Part shown: positions 6,411-14,524 of the stretch, one piece after another | How positions within the stretch are numbered: the stretch's first letter is position 1 | Layout: every line of letters starts with the position of its first letter | Assembly (NCBI GenBank): GCA_023701085.1 | Contig: JAMPXR010000009.1 | Span: forward strand, 1 to 16,716 | Length of the DNA stretch: 16,716 bases | Direction of reading: 5' to 3' | Origin: Ramlibacter sp. | GTDB lineage: Bacteria; Pseudomonadota; Gammaproteobacteria; Burkholderiales; Burkholderiaceae_C | Translations under genes and position numbers: made by a program | Notes under the pieces: model-generated | Seen by the model: the letters and a program-made list of their open reading frames with translations, nothing else | The model's database searches: none | What the model was told of the DNA's origin: nothing

Positions 6411-7016
6411 TCAGCGGGAGCCGTCGTCGCCTTTCGCCTCGCGCGCGGGCAGCGGCCCCGAAGGCAATGGCGCGGCCCCCGCAGGTGGCGCCAGGGCTGC
6501 GTCGCGAATGGCGTAAAGCGCCTTCAGGTCCGCCTCCAGATCATCGTCCGCATCGGCGGCGGGCGGGGTCTCGCCGCCCTTGTCCTGCCACTCACCGGGC
6601 TTGGGCATGGGCTGCCTGGCCTGCGATGCGGGGCCATCGAACTGCCAGGCCAGGCTGAGCAGCCAATCGCGCGCGCGGGGATCGAACTTCTCGATCTCTT
6701 CCCAGAAGCTTTGCTGGAAGGCCTGCACATACGCGATCAGCCGGCCTTGCCCCTTGTCTCCTACGATGAAATGCACGTGCATGCCCACGTTGTCGGCGCG
6801 CGTGACCGCCGACAGGATGCGGCAGTCGATCCAGTCGGACGGGATGCCGTGCTTGCGCATGGTGTCGCGCAGCACCACATGCACCAGTTCCCGGCGCGGC
6901 GCGTTGCGGTTGCTACGGTGCTGTGCCGTGGTCTCGCTCTCATGGAACGCCGAGGACGGCGGCTGCGTGTCGGGCGCGCCACGGCCTGCGCCCAGGAACT
7001 TCTTCAGCAGACTCAT
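6411..7016 (-). CDS. unknown protein, family 'A' copy 1 (paralog of the gene at 14525)
   Basis: The 201-residue product has a short basic amphipathic N-terminus (MSLLKKFLG), a low-complexity linker, a conserved core at about 39-130, and a Pro/Ala-rich tail. Core landmarks are RREL (41-44), HGIPSDW, GMHVHF, RLIAYVQAFQQSF, and FDPRARDWLLSLAWQFD. Near the C-terminus is DLKALYAIRDAAL. The protein at 14525-15202 shares each landmark in the same order, about 40% identical over the core by eye, so this is a genuine family present twice here. I do not recognise it. There are no enzyme motifs, membrane segments or export signal. It sits between a tandem FHA gene (49 bp upstream) and an 85-aa unknown (71 bp downstream), so it may act in FHA-linked phosphothreonine signalling or assembly; this is inference from position. 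Confidence 0.8.
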   Translation of the reverse strand: MSLLKKFLGAGRGAPDTQPPSSAFHESETTAQHRSNRNAPRRELVHVVLRDTMRKHGIPSDWIDCRILSAVTRADNVGMHVHFIVGDKGQGRLIAYVQAFQQSFWEEIEKFDPRARDWLLSLAWQFDGPASQARQPMPKPGEWQDKGGETPPAADADDDLEADLKALYAIRDAALAPPAGAAPLPSGPLPAREAKGDDGSR

Positions 7017-7065
7017 GGATCGGCGTGTCCTCCTGTACTGGAATGCCTGGCCATCGCGGTGCTTC

Positions 7066-7695
7066 CTACGCCTGTTCCTGGAGCTGGAACAACATGCGGG
7101 TGCCCGCGATTTCCACCACGTCGTGGTTGGACAGCAGCACGGCGTGCGTACCGATGGGGTCGCCGTTCAGCGTCGCCGCCGATGTGCCGTCCAGGTGCGC
7201 CACGTAGAAGCCATCGCGCCGGTGCGACACGGCCACCATCGATACGCCCGGTTTGCCGAACGTCGAGACGGCCTTCACGACCGGCACCTCCAGCCCCGCC
7301 GAAGACCCCGCCACCACGCGGAAGAAGGCCTGCACCGGCTTTGCCGCGCCGCCCAGGGCATCCAGCTTGATCGCGGCGGTGGCGCCAAAGCCGCTGGGCC
7401 GCTCGGACTGCGCCAGGTACTGGATGCGGAAATTGCCGATGGCGATGACCTCGCGGTCGTGCAGCCGCTGGCGCGTGACCATCTTGCCGTTGATGTAGGT
7501 GCCGTTGGTGCTGTGCAGGTCCTCGATGAACACATCCGCCAGGCCCTTGAGATCGAACACGCAGTGGTGGCTGCTGACCACCATGTTGTCCAGCACGATG
7601 TCGTTGTCCGGATGGCGTCCGAGCGTCGTGCGGTCCTGCTGCAGGTACACGTGCTTGATCTGGACACCTTCGACGGACGCGATGAGTTGCGGCAT
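7066..7695 (-). CDS. tandem FHA-domain protein
   Basis: The 209-residue product begins with a full forkhead-associated domain (about 1-95), which binds phosphothreonine peptides. It shows GR (26-27), SSHH (41-44) and STNGTYING (62-70), the residues that form the phospho-peptide pocket. A linker with a KLDALGG segment leads to a second region (about 118-205). There TFGKPGV, HRRDGFYVAHLD, TLNGDPIG and NHDVVEIAGTRMLFQL follow FHA strand order but lack the GR and SxxH pocket, so it is a degenerate FHA domain. GGAGG five bases before the ATG at 7695 fixes the start. No Ser/Thr kinase, PP2C phosphatase or secretion gene is adjacent in this window, so its phospho-partner is unknown. It probably heads a transcript with the 201-aa and 85-aa unknown genes. 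Confidence 0.9.
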   Translation of the reverse strand: MPQLIASVEGVQIKHVYLQQDRTTLGRHPDNDIVLDNMVVSSHHCVFDLKGLADVFIEDLHSTNGTYINGKMVTRQRLHDREVIAIGNFRIQYLAQSERPSGFGATAAIKLDALGGAAKPVQAFFRVVAGSSAGLEVPVVKAVSTFGKPGVSMVAVSHRRDGFYVAHLDGTSAATLNGDPIGTHAVLLSNHDVVEIAGTRMLFQLQEQA

Positions 7696-7892
7696 GCAAG
7701 CCTCCAGGCGGGCCCGAACGCGGCGTGTGCCCAGGCGCAAACCGATGGTAGTGCGCGGCGAACGGTTGGGCAAGACAGGCGCGGCGGACAGGCTCGAAAA
7801 GGCGCGGCAACGCGGCCGGCCGGGCCGTCCCCACGCTGGCACCGCGCCGCCCCCCGTTCTGGCGGGCCGGCGCTGAAACGCGGCACCGGTGT

Positions 7893-8444
7893 TCAGATGT
7901 GGCCGACCGGACTGGCCGCGTGCCGCATGTGGATCGCCAATCCCAGCGCGGCCATGTGATTGCCGTCGCGCCCCAGGATCGTGTCGGCCAGCGGCAGGAA
8001 TTCCGCTTCCTCGAAGCGCGCATGAAGGCTGAAGGCGGTGACGAATTCGCTCAGGACAGCGGCGTCGATTTCCACCGGCTTGCCCCGGGCGTTGGCGCTC
8101 ACGGCGTGTTCCAGCCGCTTCCACAGCGCTTCCAGCGCGCGGTGCTCGCCGGTCAGCCGCTGCACCAGCGCCGCCACGCGCTCGCTTTCCGCCCCCGGCT
8201 GCGCGCTGCGCAGCACCGCCGGAAAAAGCTCGTTCTCCTCATCCGCGTGATGTTCCCGCACACTGCCTTGAAACATCTCCAAGGTGCTCCTGGCCAGCTC
8301 GCGCGCCTTGGCCGCGGCGGCCACGAGCTCGGGCAGTTGGGCCATCGCGTTCAGTTGGGCCAGGAAGACCGCGTGGCAGTGCGAGAAGTTGTTGAGGGGA
8401 ACCTCGTGGTCCGCTGGATGCGATTTCGCGGGCTGGGCGTTCAT
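7893..8444 (-). CDS. hemerythrin-domain (HHE) protein
   Basis: The 183-residue helical protein carries the histidine/acid pattern of a hemerythrin-like di-iron four-helix bundle: FSHCH (22-24), EHHADEENELFP (H65/H66, E69/E70), LTGEHRALEALW, and FSLHARFEEAEFLPLA. Such proteins bind O2, NO or iron and serve in sensing or protection from reactive species. There is no signal peptide, so it should be cytoplasmic. The start at 8444 has a modest GAGG eight bases upstream. It is divergent from a UspA-family gene, and the intergene carries an FNR/ANR-like palindrome about 90 bp upstream, which suggests control by oxygen. The FHA gene follows 197 bp downstream on the same strand and probably has its own promoter. 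Confidence 0.9.
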   Translation of the reverse strand: MNAQPAKSHPADHEVPLNNFSHCHAVFLAQLNAMAQLPELVAAAAKARELARSTLEMFQGSVREHHADEENELFPAVLRSAQPGAESERVAALVQRLTGEHRALEALWKRLEHAVSANARGKPVEIDAAVLSEFVTAFSLHARFEEAEFLPLADTILGRDGNHMAALGLAIHMRHAASPVGHI

Positions 8445-8500
8445 GCTGTGGGCCTCGGGTCTGAACGGGCGCCGGCCACGCGCGGGGGCCGGCCAGACTC

Positions 8501-8506
8501 AATGTA
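8501..8506 (-). promoter_or_regulatory. candidate -10 hexamer for the hemerythrin gene
   Basis: On the minus strand the bases read TACATT (four of six match TATAAT). With this as -10, transcription would start near 8494 and the FNR-like palindrome at 8528-8541 would be centred at about -40.5, close to the -41.5 typical of class II FNR activation. There is no separate -35, as expected for such promoters. The call rests on spacing and is tentative. Confidence 0.4.
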
Positions 8507-8527
8507 GCGCGGCGAACCGGCCGGGCG

Positions 8528-8541
8528 TTGACGCACGTCAA
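8528..8541. promoter_or_regulatory. FNR/ANR-like palindrome between hemerythrin and usp
   Basis: TTGACGCACGTCAA is a perfect palindrome except for the central CA pair. It matches the FNR/ANR/DNR family layout TTGAT-N4-ATCAA with T to C (and the symmetric A to G) at the inner position of each half. It lies in the divergent promoter region of a hemerythrin gene and a universal stress protein gene, both of which are common members of low-oxygen regulons. The spacing to candidate -10 elements on both sides is near the class II distance. Another CRP/FNR-family protein could be the ligand. Confidence 0.62.
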
Positions 8542-8565
8542 GCCCGGCGGCGCCCGCCGGCGGTC

Positions 8566-8571
8566 GATAAT
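8566..8571 (+). promoter_or_regulatory. candidate -10 hexamer for the usp gene
   Basis: GATAAT matches five of six bases of TATAAT. Transcription would begin near 8578, placing the palindrome at 8528-8541 about 43.5 bp upstream, close to class II FNR geometry. The resulting leader before the ATG at 8602 would be about 24 nt and would contain the ribosome binding site GGGAG. No -35 is present at normal distance. Confidence 0.5.
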
Positions 8572-8601
8572 GGTCGCATCTTCACTTGGGAGCTGCCGCA
8601 C

Positions 8602-9042
8602 ATGTTCAAACACATCCTGCTCGGTACGGACGGCTCGGCGGCCTCCGAACACGCCGCCGCCCTGGCGGTGGACCTGGCCCGCGCCCATGGCGCGAAATTG
8701 ACGGCGCTGTACGTGGTCGATCCCTACCCCTACCTCGGCGTCGGGGAAACCAATCCCATGGGATTCCAGGCCTACATGGCGGCGGCCCAGCAGCACGCCG
8801 CCGAAGCGCACGCCAGGGTGGAGCGCCTGTGCACCCAGTCCGCGCCGCCGGTCCCGCTCGAAGTGCGCCTGGCCGAGGACGTGGCCGCCGCGCGCGGCAT
8901 CGTCGACATGGCGGGCAGCGAGGGCGCCGACCTGGTGGTCGTGGGCTCGCACGGCCGCACCGGCGTCGCCCGGCTGATGCTGGGCAGCGTGGCCGCCAAG
9001 GTGGTCGCGCAGTCCACGGTGCCGGTGTTGGTGGCGCGCTGA
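8602..9042 (+). CDS. universal stress protein, UspA family, ATP-binding type
   Basis: The 146-residue single USP domain starts MFKHILLGTDGSAASEHA, with D10 at the nucleotide pocket. It ends with the ATP-binding signature G-2x-G-9x-G-S (G115, G118, G128, S129, in VVVGSHGRTG and LMLGSVA) and the strand VPVLVAR. This is the nucleotide-binding subclass. Such proteins are cytoplasmic and accumulate during stress and, in many Proteobacteria, during oxygen limitation. GGGAG about nine bases before the ATG supports the start. The upstream FNR-like box and -10 fit anaerobic or microaerobic induction. The exact cellular role cannot be read from sequence. Confidence 0.95.
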   Translation: MFKHILLGTDGSAASEHAAALAVDLARAHGAKLTALYVVDPYPYLGVGETNPMGFQAYMAAAQQHAAEAHARVERLCTQSAPPVPLEVRLAEDVAAARGIVDMAGSEGADLVVVGSHGRTGVARLMLGSVAAKVVAQSTVPVLVAR

Positions 9043-9067
9043 GCTGGCCAGAGCGGGACGCGCGCTC

Positions 9068-10270
9068 CTACCGGGGGGTCGCAACCAGCAGCGGTCTGAG
9101 CATCCACAGCCCCATCGCGGGCCCGACCGCCAGCCACGGCAGCACGCCCGGCAGCGGCCAGGCATGGGCCGCCGCCACGAACAGCTCGATGCTCACCACG
9201 GAAATCGCGAAGCCGATGCAGTTGGTGAACGTGAGCACGCTGCCCACCACCGCCGGGGGCGCATTCTGCGCCGTCAGCGTCGAGAACTGCGGTGAGTCGC
9301 CCACCACGGTGGCGCCCCACACCACGAGCCAGCCCATGAACAGCGGCACGGGCGCCGCCAACATCAACGGCGCGGCGAGGCAGCATGCGCCGCTGGCGGC
9401 CAGCTGCATCTGCGCCACGCGCGCGCTGCCCAAGCGCCGCACCAGCAGCCCACCGATCACGCAGCCGGCAAAGCCGGCGCCTATGGCCAGAAAGGCGGCC
9501 GCGCTCACGTCCCGGCCGGTCAGGCGCGCCGTCACGATCAAGGGCACCAGCACGTAGAAGGCGTACAGCTCCCACATGTGGCCGAAATAGCCGAACACCG
9601 AAGCGCGCAGGCGCCGGTCGGTCCAGATCAGTCCCAGCGCCTTGGGTGTGATGCGCGCACCGCGCGGCGCGTCGGGATGGACCGGCACCAGCAGCGCGGT
9701 GGCGAGGCCGCCCGCGCAAGCGAGCAGCGATACGCCCAGGATCACCAGCTGCCACGGCGCCGGGCCGCCGACGCTTTGCGAAAGGCCGGAGCCGTCGCCG
9801 GTCAATGCGCGCAGGCCGTGCGGCAGCGCCGTGCCCAGCACCAGCGCACCGATCAGCACGCCCATCGCGGCGCCGAGCCGCTCGCGATACCAGCTCGCGG
9901 CGATCTTCATCCCGACCGGATAGATGCCCGCCAGCAGGAAGCCGACGCCGAAGCGCAAGGCCACCAGCAGCGCGAGCCGTCCGTCGGCCAGCAGCGTGGC
10001 CGCATTGAGCGCCGCGCCCAGCACCGAGCAGACCAGGAACACCCGCGCGGGCAGGAACCGGTCCGCCAGCATCAGCAGCGCGAACACCAGCGTCCCGCAG
10101 ACGAAGCCCAGTTGCACGGCCGATGTGAGCGTGCCCACCGCCGCGGCGGGCAGCCCCCAGGCGCGCTGCAGGTCCGGCATCACGGCATTGACCGCGAACC
10201 AGAGCGAGGTGCCGGCGAACTGCGACAGGACGATCACCGGCAGGATCCGGCGCGGAACGGCTATGCTCAT
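9068..10270 (-). CDS. MFS transporter
   Basis: The 400-residue product is hydrophobic throughout, with about twelve membrane segments and a central loop (about [20 protein letters not shown]) separating the two six-helix halves. MFS features include a first helix beginning [20 protein letters not shown], and [20 protein letters not shown] in the region of helices 4-5. The charged loop [12 protein letters not shown] sits where the helix 2-3 motif lies. The ATG at 10270 is used because it begins just before the first helix; an in-frame extension to 10396 would run into the flavin oxidoreductase gene on the other strand. The substrate is unknown. It is divergent from the LLM oxidoreductase gene with a 52-bp gap, so the two could share regulation. 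Confidence 0.88.
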   Translation of the reverse strand: MSIAVPRRILPVIVLSQFAGTSLWFAVNAVMPDLQRAWGLPAAAVGTLTSAVQLGFVCGTLVFALLMLADRFLPARVFLVCSVLGAALNAATLLADGRLALLVALRFGVGFLLAGIYPVGMKIAASWYRERLGAAMGVLIGALVLGTALPHGLRALTGDGSGLSQSVGGPAPWQLVILGVSLLACAGGLATALLVPVHPDAPRGARITPKALGLIWTDRRLRASVFGYFGHMWELYAFYVLVPLIVTARLTGRDVSAAAFLAIGAGFAGCVIGGLLVRRLGSARVAQMQLAASGACCLAAPLMLAAPVPLFMGWLVVWGATVVGDSPQFSTLTAQNAPPAVVGSVLTFTNCIGFAISVVSIELFVAAAHAWPLPGVLPWLAVGPAMGLWMLRPLLVATPR

Positions 10271-10322
10271 CGCCGCAGCATACTGAAACGCGGCCTTGCG
10301 CACCGGCGGCCCGCCCCAACGA

Positions 10323-11321
<999 letters not shown>

Positions 11322-11333
11322 CCGGGCCTTGTC

Positions 11334-12578
11334 ATGCACGGCGCCGAAAGGACGATCGAGGCGGAGCCGGACGGGCGCGCGGTGTGGATCATGCTGTTCG
11401 CACTGGGCACCGCGTTTTCGCTGAGCCAGGCCTACCGCACGGTGGGCGCGATGATGGCCAACCAGCTGCAGCGCGACTTCGCCTTGTCCGCGCAGCAGCT
11501 CGGGCTGTTCGCCGGCATCTTCCATTTCAGCTTCGGCGGGCTGCAGTTGCTGATGGGCGTCGGAATCGATTTCCAGGGCGTGCGTCGCACCATCCTGGCG
11601 GCGTTCCCGCTGACCATCGCCGGCGCGGTGCTGTCGGCGCTCGCGTCCGATTACGCGCTGGTGGTGCTGGGGCAGGCGCTCATCGGCATCGGCTGCGCGC
11701 CGGCCTTCCTGGTGTGCACGGTCTTCATTGCCAGGCGCTTCCCGCCCGCACGGTTCGCCTCCGTGTCCGGGCTGGTGATGGGCCTGGGCGGGCTGGGCAT
11801 GCTGCTGACCGGCACGCCGCTGGCCTGGGTGGTGGAGATCAGCTCCTGGCGCACGGCCTTCCTGGTGCTGGCCGCCGGCTCGGCCCTGGCCTGGCTGGCC
11901 ATCTTCGCGCTGGTGCGCGAGGCGCCGCCGCCCCGCCAGGAAGATGGGGACAGCGTGCTCGCGGCGGCGCGCAAGTTCCTGGCGCTGTTCGCCATGCCGC
12001 ACACCTGGGGCATCGTCGCACTCAGCGCGGTGACCTACGCTTCGTTCATCACCCTGCGCGGTCTGTGGCTGGGGCCGCTGCTGATCGAACGCTACGGCTA
12101 TTCACTGCTGCAAAGCGGCAACGTGGCGCTTGCCGTTTCCATCGTGGCGCTGTTCGGCCCGCCCGTGTTCGGCAGGCTGGACCCGCCCGCCGCCACGCGC
12201 CGGCGCTGGATCCTGGCGTTCACGCTCGCGATGGCCGGGCTGTTCGCGCTGCTGGCCTTCGTGCGCGGACCCTGGGCCGGGGTGGCCGGCTCGCTGCTGA
12301 TCGGCTTTCTCACCGGCTTCGTGGTGTGGCAATACGCCGACGTGCGGCGGGCCTACCCCGAGGCGCTGACGGGCCGCGCCATGGCGGTATTCACCATGGC
12401 GATGTTCCTGGGCATCGCGCTGATGCAATGGTTCACGGGCGTCACCGCTTCGATCGCCCAGGCGCGCCAGGCCGATCCGTTCACCGCCGTGCTGCTGGCC
12501 ACCGCGGCGCTGCTGCTGGCGGGTGCGGCGGCGTTCGCGCTGCTGCCCGCGCCGCGGCCCGAGCAAGGGCGTGCGTGA
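11334..12578 (+). CDS. MFS transporter downstream of the LLM oxidoreductase
   Basis: The 414-residue protein has about twelve membrane helices. MFS marks include QLGLFAGIFHFSFGGLQLLM in helix 2, the following VGIDFQGVRRT in the helix 2-3 loop, and GQALIGIGCAPAFLVCTVFI in helix 4. A short cytoplasmic linker (REAPPPRQEDGD) is followed by the second six-helix half. It begins 12 bp after the flavin oxidoreductase and is probably in the same transcript, though no ribosome binding site is obvious at 11334. It is not closely similar by eye to the other MFS protein of this window, so it is not a recent duplicate. Its substrate cannot be inferred. Confidence 0.88.
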   Translation: MHGAERTIEAEPDGRAVWIMLFALGTAFSLSQAYRTVGAMMANQLQRDFALSAQQLGLFAGIFHFSFGGLQLLMGVGIDFQGVRRTILAAFPLTIAGAVLSALASDYALVVLGQALIGIGCAPAFLVCTVFIARRFPPARFASVSGLVMGLGGLGMLLTGTPLAWVVEISSWRTAFLVLAAGSALAWLAIFALVREAPPPRQEDGDSVLAAARKFLALFAMPHTWGIVALSAVTYASFITLRGLWLGPLLIERYGYSLLQSGNVALAVSIVALFGPPVFGRLDPPAATRRRWILAFTLAMAGLFALLAFVRGPWAGVAGSLLIGFLTGFVVWQYADVRRAYPEALTGRAMAVFTMAMFLGIALMQWFTGVTASIAQARQADPFTAVLLATAALLLAGAAAFALLPAPRPEQGRA

Positions 12579-12738
12579 TGCGCAGGGCGATCGGCGCTGC
12601 GCGAATCGCGTTCACCGCGCCTTCATCCGCAGGTCCAGCGGGTGCCTGGCACGGCTGGCGCGTCTGGGCCAGCCGGCGCCCGGCGCGCTGGTGTACCCCG
12701 GCCCCGGGCGCGGAGACGGGTTATCCTGCGTTTCTCGC

Positions 12739-13377
12739 ATGAATACCCGCCACGCCACCCCCGCCAAGGAACAGATCGCGCTGATGGAGCCGTTCGAGCG
12801 GCTCGGGCTGGACCGCATCCATCTGGTGGCCACGGGGGCACAGGCGCGCGCCGCGCGCGCTGAGCTGGCCGGCGCGCCCGTCTGGGGTTTCGACACCGAA
12901 TCCAGGCCGACTTTCGTGAAGAACCAGGTTTCCGACGGGCCGCACGTCGTTCAGCTGTCCATCGCCCACAAGGCCTGGGTGTTCCAGTTGCACGACCCGG
13001 AATGCCGCACGGTGGTGGCCCGCCTGCTCGAGGCGCCCGGCGTGGTCAAGGCCGGCTTCGGGCTGGGCGAAGACCGCAGGCGCATCGTGAGCAAGCTGGG
13101 CGTCGAGCCGGTGGAGGTGCTGGAGCTCAACACCGTGTTTCGCGATCGCGGCTACCGCAAGGACATGGGTGTCAGGGGCGCGGTCGCGGTGCTGTTCAAC
13201 CGGCGCTTCATCAAGTCGCGCAAGGCGACGACCTCCAACTGGGCCAATCCCCGTTTGACGCACGCCCAGTTGGTCTACGCCGCCAACGACGCGTACGCGG
13301 CGCTGCGCGTGTTCGACGCGCTGGGCCTGGGCCCGACCGGCGAGACGCCGCTTCAGGCGCCGCGCAGGCGCGGATAG
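12739..13377 (+). CDS. DEDDy 3'-5' exonuclease domain protein (RNase D-like)
   Basis: The 212-residue product carries the exonuclease core. Motif I is GFDTES (D52, E54), motif II is KAGFGLGEDRRR (D112), and motif III is YAANDAY (Y180, D184), which gives DEDDy chemistry: metal-dependent removal of nucleotides from 3' ends. Before motif III a conserved-looking KSRKATTSNWANPRLTHAQL segment leads into the last helices. It lacks the HRDC domains of full RNase D (about 370 aa or more), so it is a stand-alone exonuclease domain protein; whether RNA or DNA is its target is unknown. The ATG at 12739 is used; the frame is open further upstream but overlaps the preceding MFS gene. Its last 25 bp overlap the convergent aldo/keto reductase gene. 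Confidence 0.9.
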   Translation: MNTRHATPAKEQIALMEPFERLGLDRIHLVATGAQARAARAELAGAPVWGFDTESRPTFVKNQVSDGPHVVQLSIAHKAWVFQLHDPECRTVVARLLEAPGVVKAGFGLGEDRRRIVSKLGVEPVEVLELNTVFRDRGYRKDMGVRGAVAVLFNRRFIKSRKATTSNWANPRLTHAQLVYAANDAYAALRVFDALGLGPTGETPLQAPRRRG

Positions 13378-14360
13378 AGCGGATGGGCGGGATCGGTGTA
13401 GCCCGGCGTGGAGGGATGTCCCGGCCGCACCAGGGCATCGACCAGCGCCTCGTCTTCGGCGCTCAAGCGGCAGTCCAGCGCCGCCGGATAGTCCTGCCAC
13501 TGCGCCAGCGTGCGCGGTCCGGCGATGACGGAACTCACCGCGCGATGGGCCAGCACCCAGGCCGTCGCGAAATGGGGCAGCGAGACGCCCTTTTCGCGGG
13601 CATGGTCCTGCAGCCGCTGCGCGATCGTCAGCGACTCCTCGCGCATCTCCGTTTCCGCGATGCGCTTGTCGCCACGCGCCGCCCGGGTGCCGGCGCCGGG
13701 CGGCTGCCCGGGGAGGTATTTGCCGGTCAGCACGCCGCGGGCGATCGGGCTGTAAGGCACCACACCGATGCCGAAATGCTCGCACGCCGGCAGGATCTCG
13801 ACTTCGGGCATGCGGTTCAGCAGGTTGTAGTACGGCTGGCACACGGCGGGTCCGGGCATGCCCAGCTGGCCCGCGATGCGCATGATCTCGGCGATGCGCC
13901 AGCCGCGGAAGTTGGACACCCCCCAGTAGCGGATCTTGCCGGCCCGCAGCATGGCGTCGAGCGCGCGCAGCGGCTCCTCCAGGTCCATGCCGTTGTGGTC
14001 CCGGTGCAGGTACAGGATGTCGACATGATCCGTTTGAAGCCGCGCGAGGCTCGCGTCCACCTCGCGCAGCATCCAGCTGCGCGAGCAATGCCCCTCGTTG
14101 ACCCGCTCGGACATCTTGTTGCCCAGCTTGGTGGCCAACACCCACTGGTGGCGCTGCCCCTTGAGCAGCTCACCCAGCATCGTCTCGGACGCGCCATGGC
14201 TGTAGATGTCCGCCGTATCGATGAAGTTGACGCCGCGCCCGCCGGCGTCGCGCACGATGGACAACGCCTCCTCCCGGCCGGTCTGGTCGCCGAACATCAT
14301 GGTGCCCAGGCACAAGGCGGACACTTTCAGGTTGCTCTTGCCGAGCTGGCGGTATTGCAT
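13353..14360 (-). CDS. aldo/keto reductase
   Basis: The 335-residue TIM-barrel oxidoreductase starts MQYRQLGKSNLKVSALCLGT. The catalytic tetrad is visible: D48 and Y53 in FIDTADIYS, K78 in ATKLG, and H119 in YLHRDH. IRYWGVSNFRGWRIAEI and VVPYSPIARGVLTGKYLP are standard blocks, and IAGPRTLAQW lies near the NADPH-binding end. It reduces a carbonyl with NADPH; the substrate is not inferable. The start is fixed by AAAGGAG about six bases before the ATG. The gene converges on the exonuclease gene with a 25-bp overlap, and is divergent from the second family-A gene across a 164-bp region. Confidence 0.94.
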   Translation of the reverse strand: MQYRQLGKSNLKVSALCLGTMMFGDQTGREEALSIVRDAGGRGVNFIDTADIYSHGASETMLGELLKGQRHQWVLATKLGNKMSERVNEGHCSRSWMLREVDASLARLQTDHVDILYLHRDHNGMDLEEPLRALDAMLRAGKIRYWGVSNFRGWRIAEIMRIAGQLGMPGPAVCQPYYNLLNRMPEVEILPACEHFGIGVVPYSPIARGVLTGKYLPGQPPGAGTRAARGDKRIAETEMREESLTIAQRLQDHAREKGVSLPHFATAWVLAHRAVSSVIAGPRTLAQWQDYPAALDCRLSAEDEALVDALVRPGHPSTPGYTDPAHPLYPRLRGA

Positions 14361-14461
14361 GGACGGCTCCTTTGGGCCGAAGCTTAGCGGCTGTCGCCTC
14401 GGCGTGCCTTGCGCTGCTGTGGCGTTTTGGCGGCACCCCACAGCCGGGCAGCGCAAATAGA

Positions 14462-14490
14462 TAACATTTTGTTACTGATCCTCTCATAAT
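14462..14490 (+). promoter_or_regulatory. AT-rich promoter region with TAACA-N3-TGTTA inverted repeat
   Basis: In a GC-rich surrounding this stretch is AT-rich. TAACA (14462-14466) and TGTTA (14470-14474) are exact reverse complements around TTT, and CATAAT (14485-14490) is a five-of-six match to a -10 box. No good -35 lies at 16-18 bp; the palindrome occupies that place, so it might be an operator or activator site. It lies 35-63 bp before the family-A copy 2 start codon. The reading as a promoter is plausible but unproven. Confidence 0.42.
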
Positions 14491-14524
14491 GCGGGTGTCG
14501 CGGCTCGCAGCATCGGGGGATGCA

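Noticed and set aside
7696-7892. 197-bp gap between hemerythrin and FHA genes as a hidden gene or RNA
   Set aside because: No open frame with a ribosome binding site, no clear hairpin with a T-run and no repeat was seen. It most likely holds only the FHA promoter, which I could not pinpoint.
8772-10319. 515-codon minus-strand open frame
   Set aside because: It is an alternate frame of the MFS gene at 9068-10270 and antisense to usp; the MFS frame has clear membrane helices and this one does not.
12579-12738. 160-bp gap before the exonuclease gene as a small gene or pseudogene
   Set aside because: Frames through it are extensions of neighbouring shadows. I saw only a possible weak -10 (TATCCT near 12722) and nothing recognisable.
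13255-13264. TTGACGCACG resembling half of the FNR-like box
   Set aside because: It lies inside the exonuclease coding region and lacks the matching right half (GTCAA), so it is a chance half-site.
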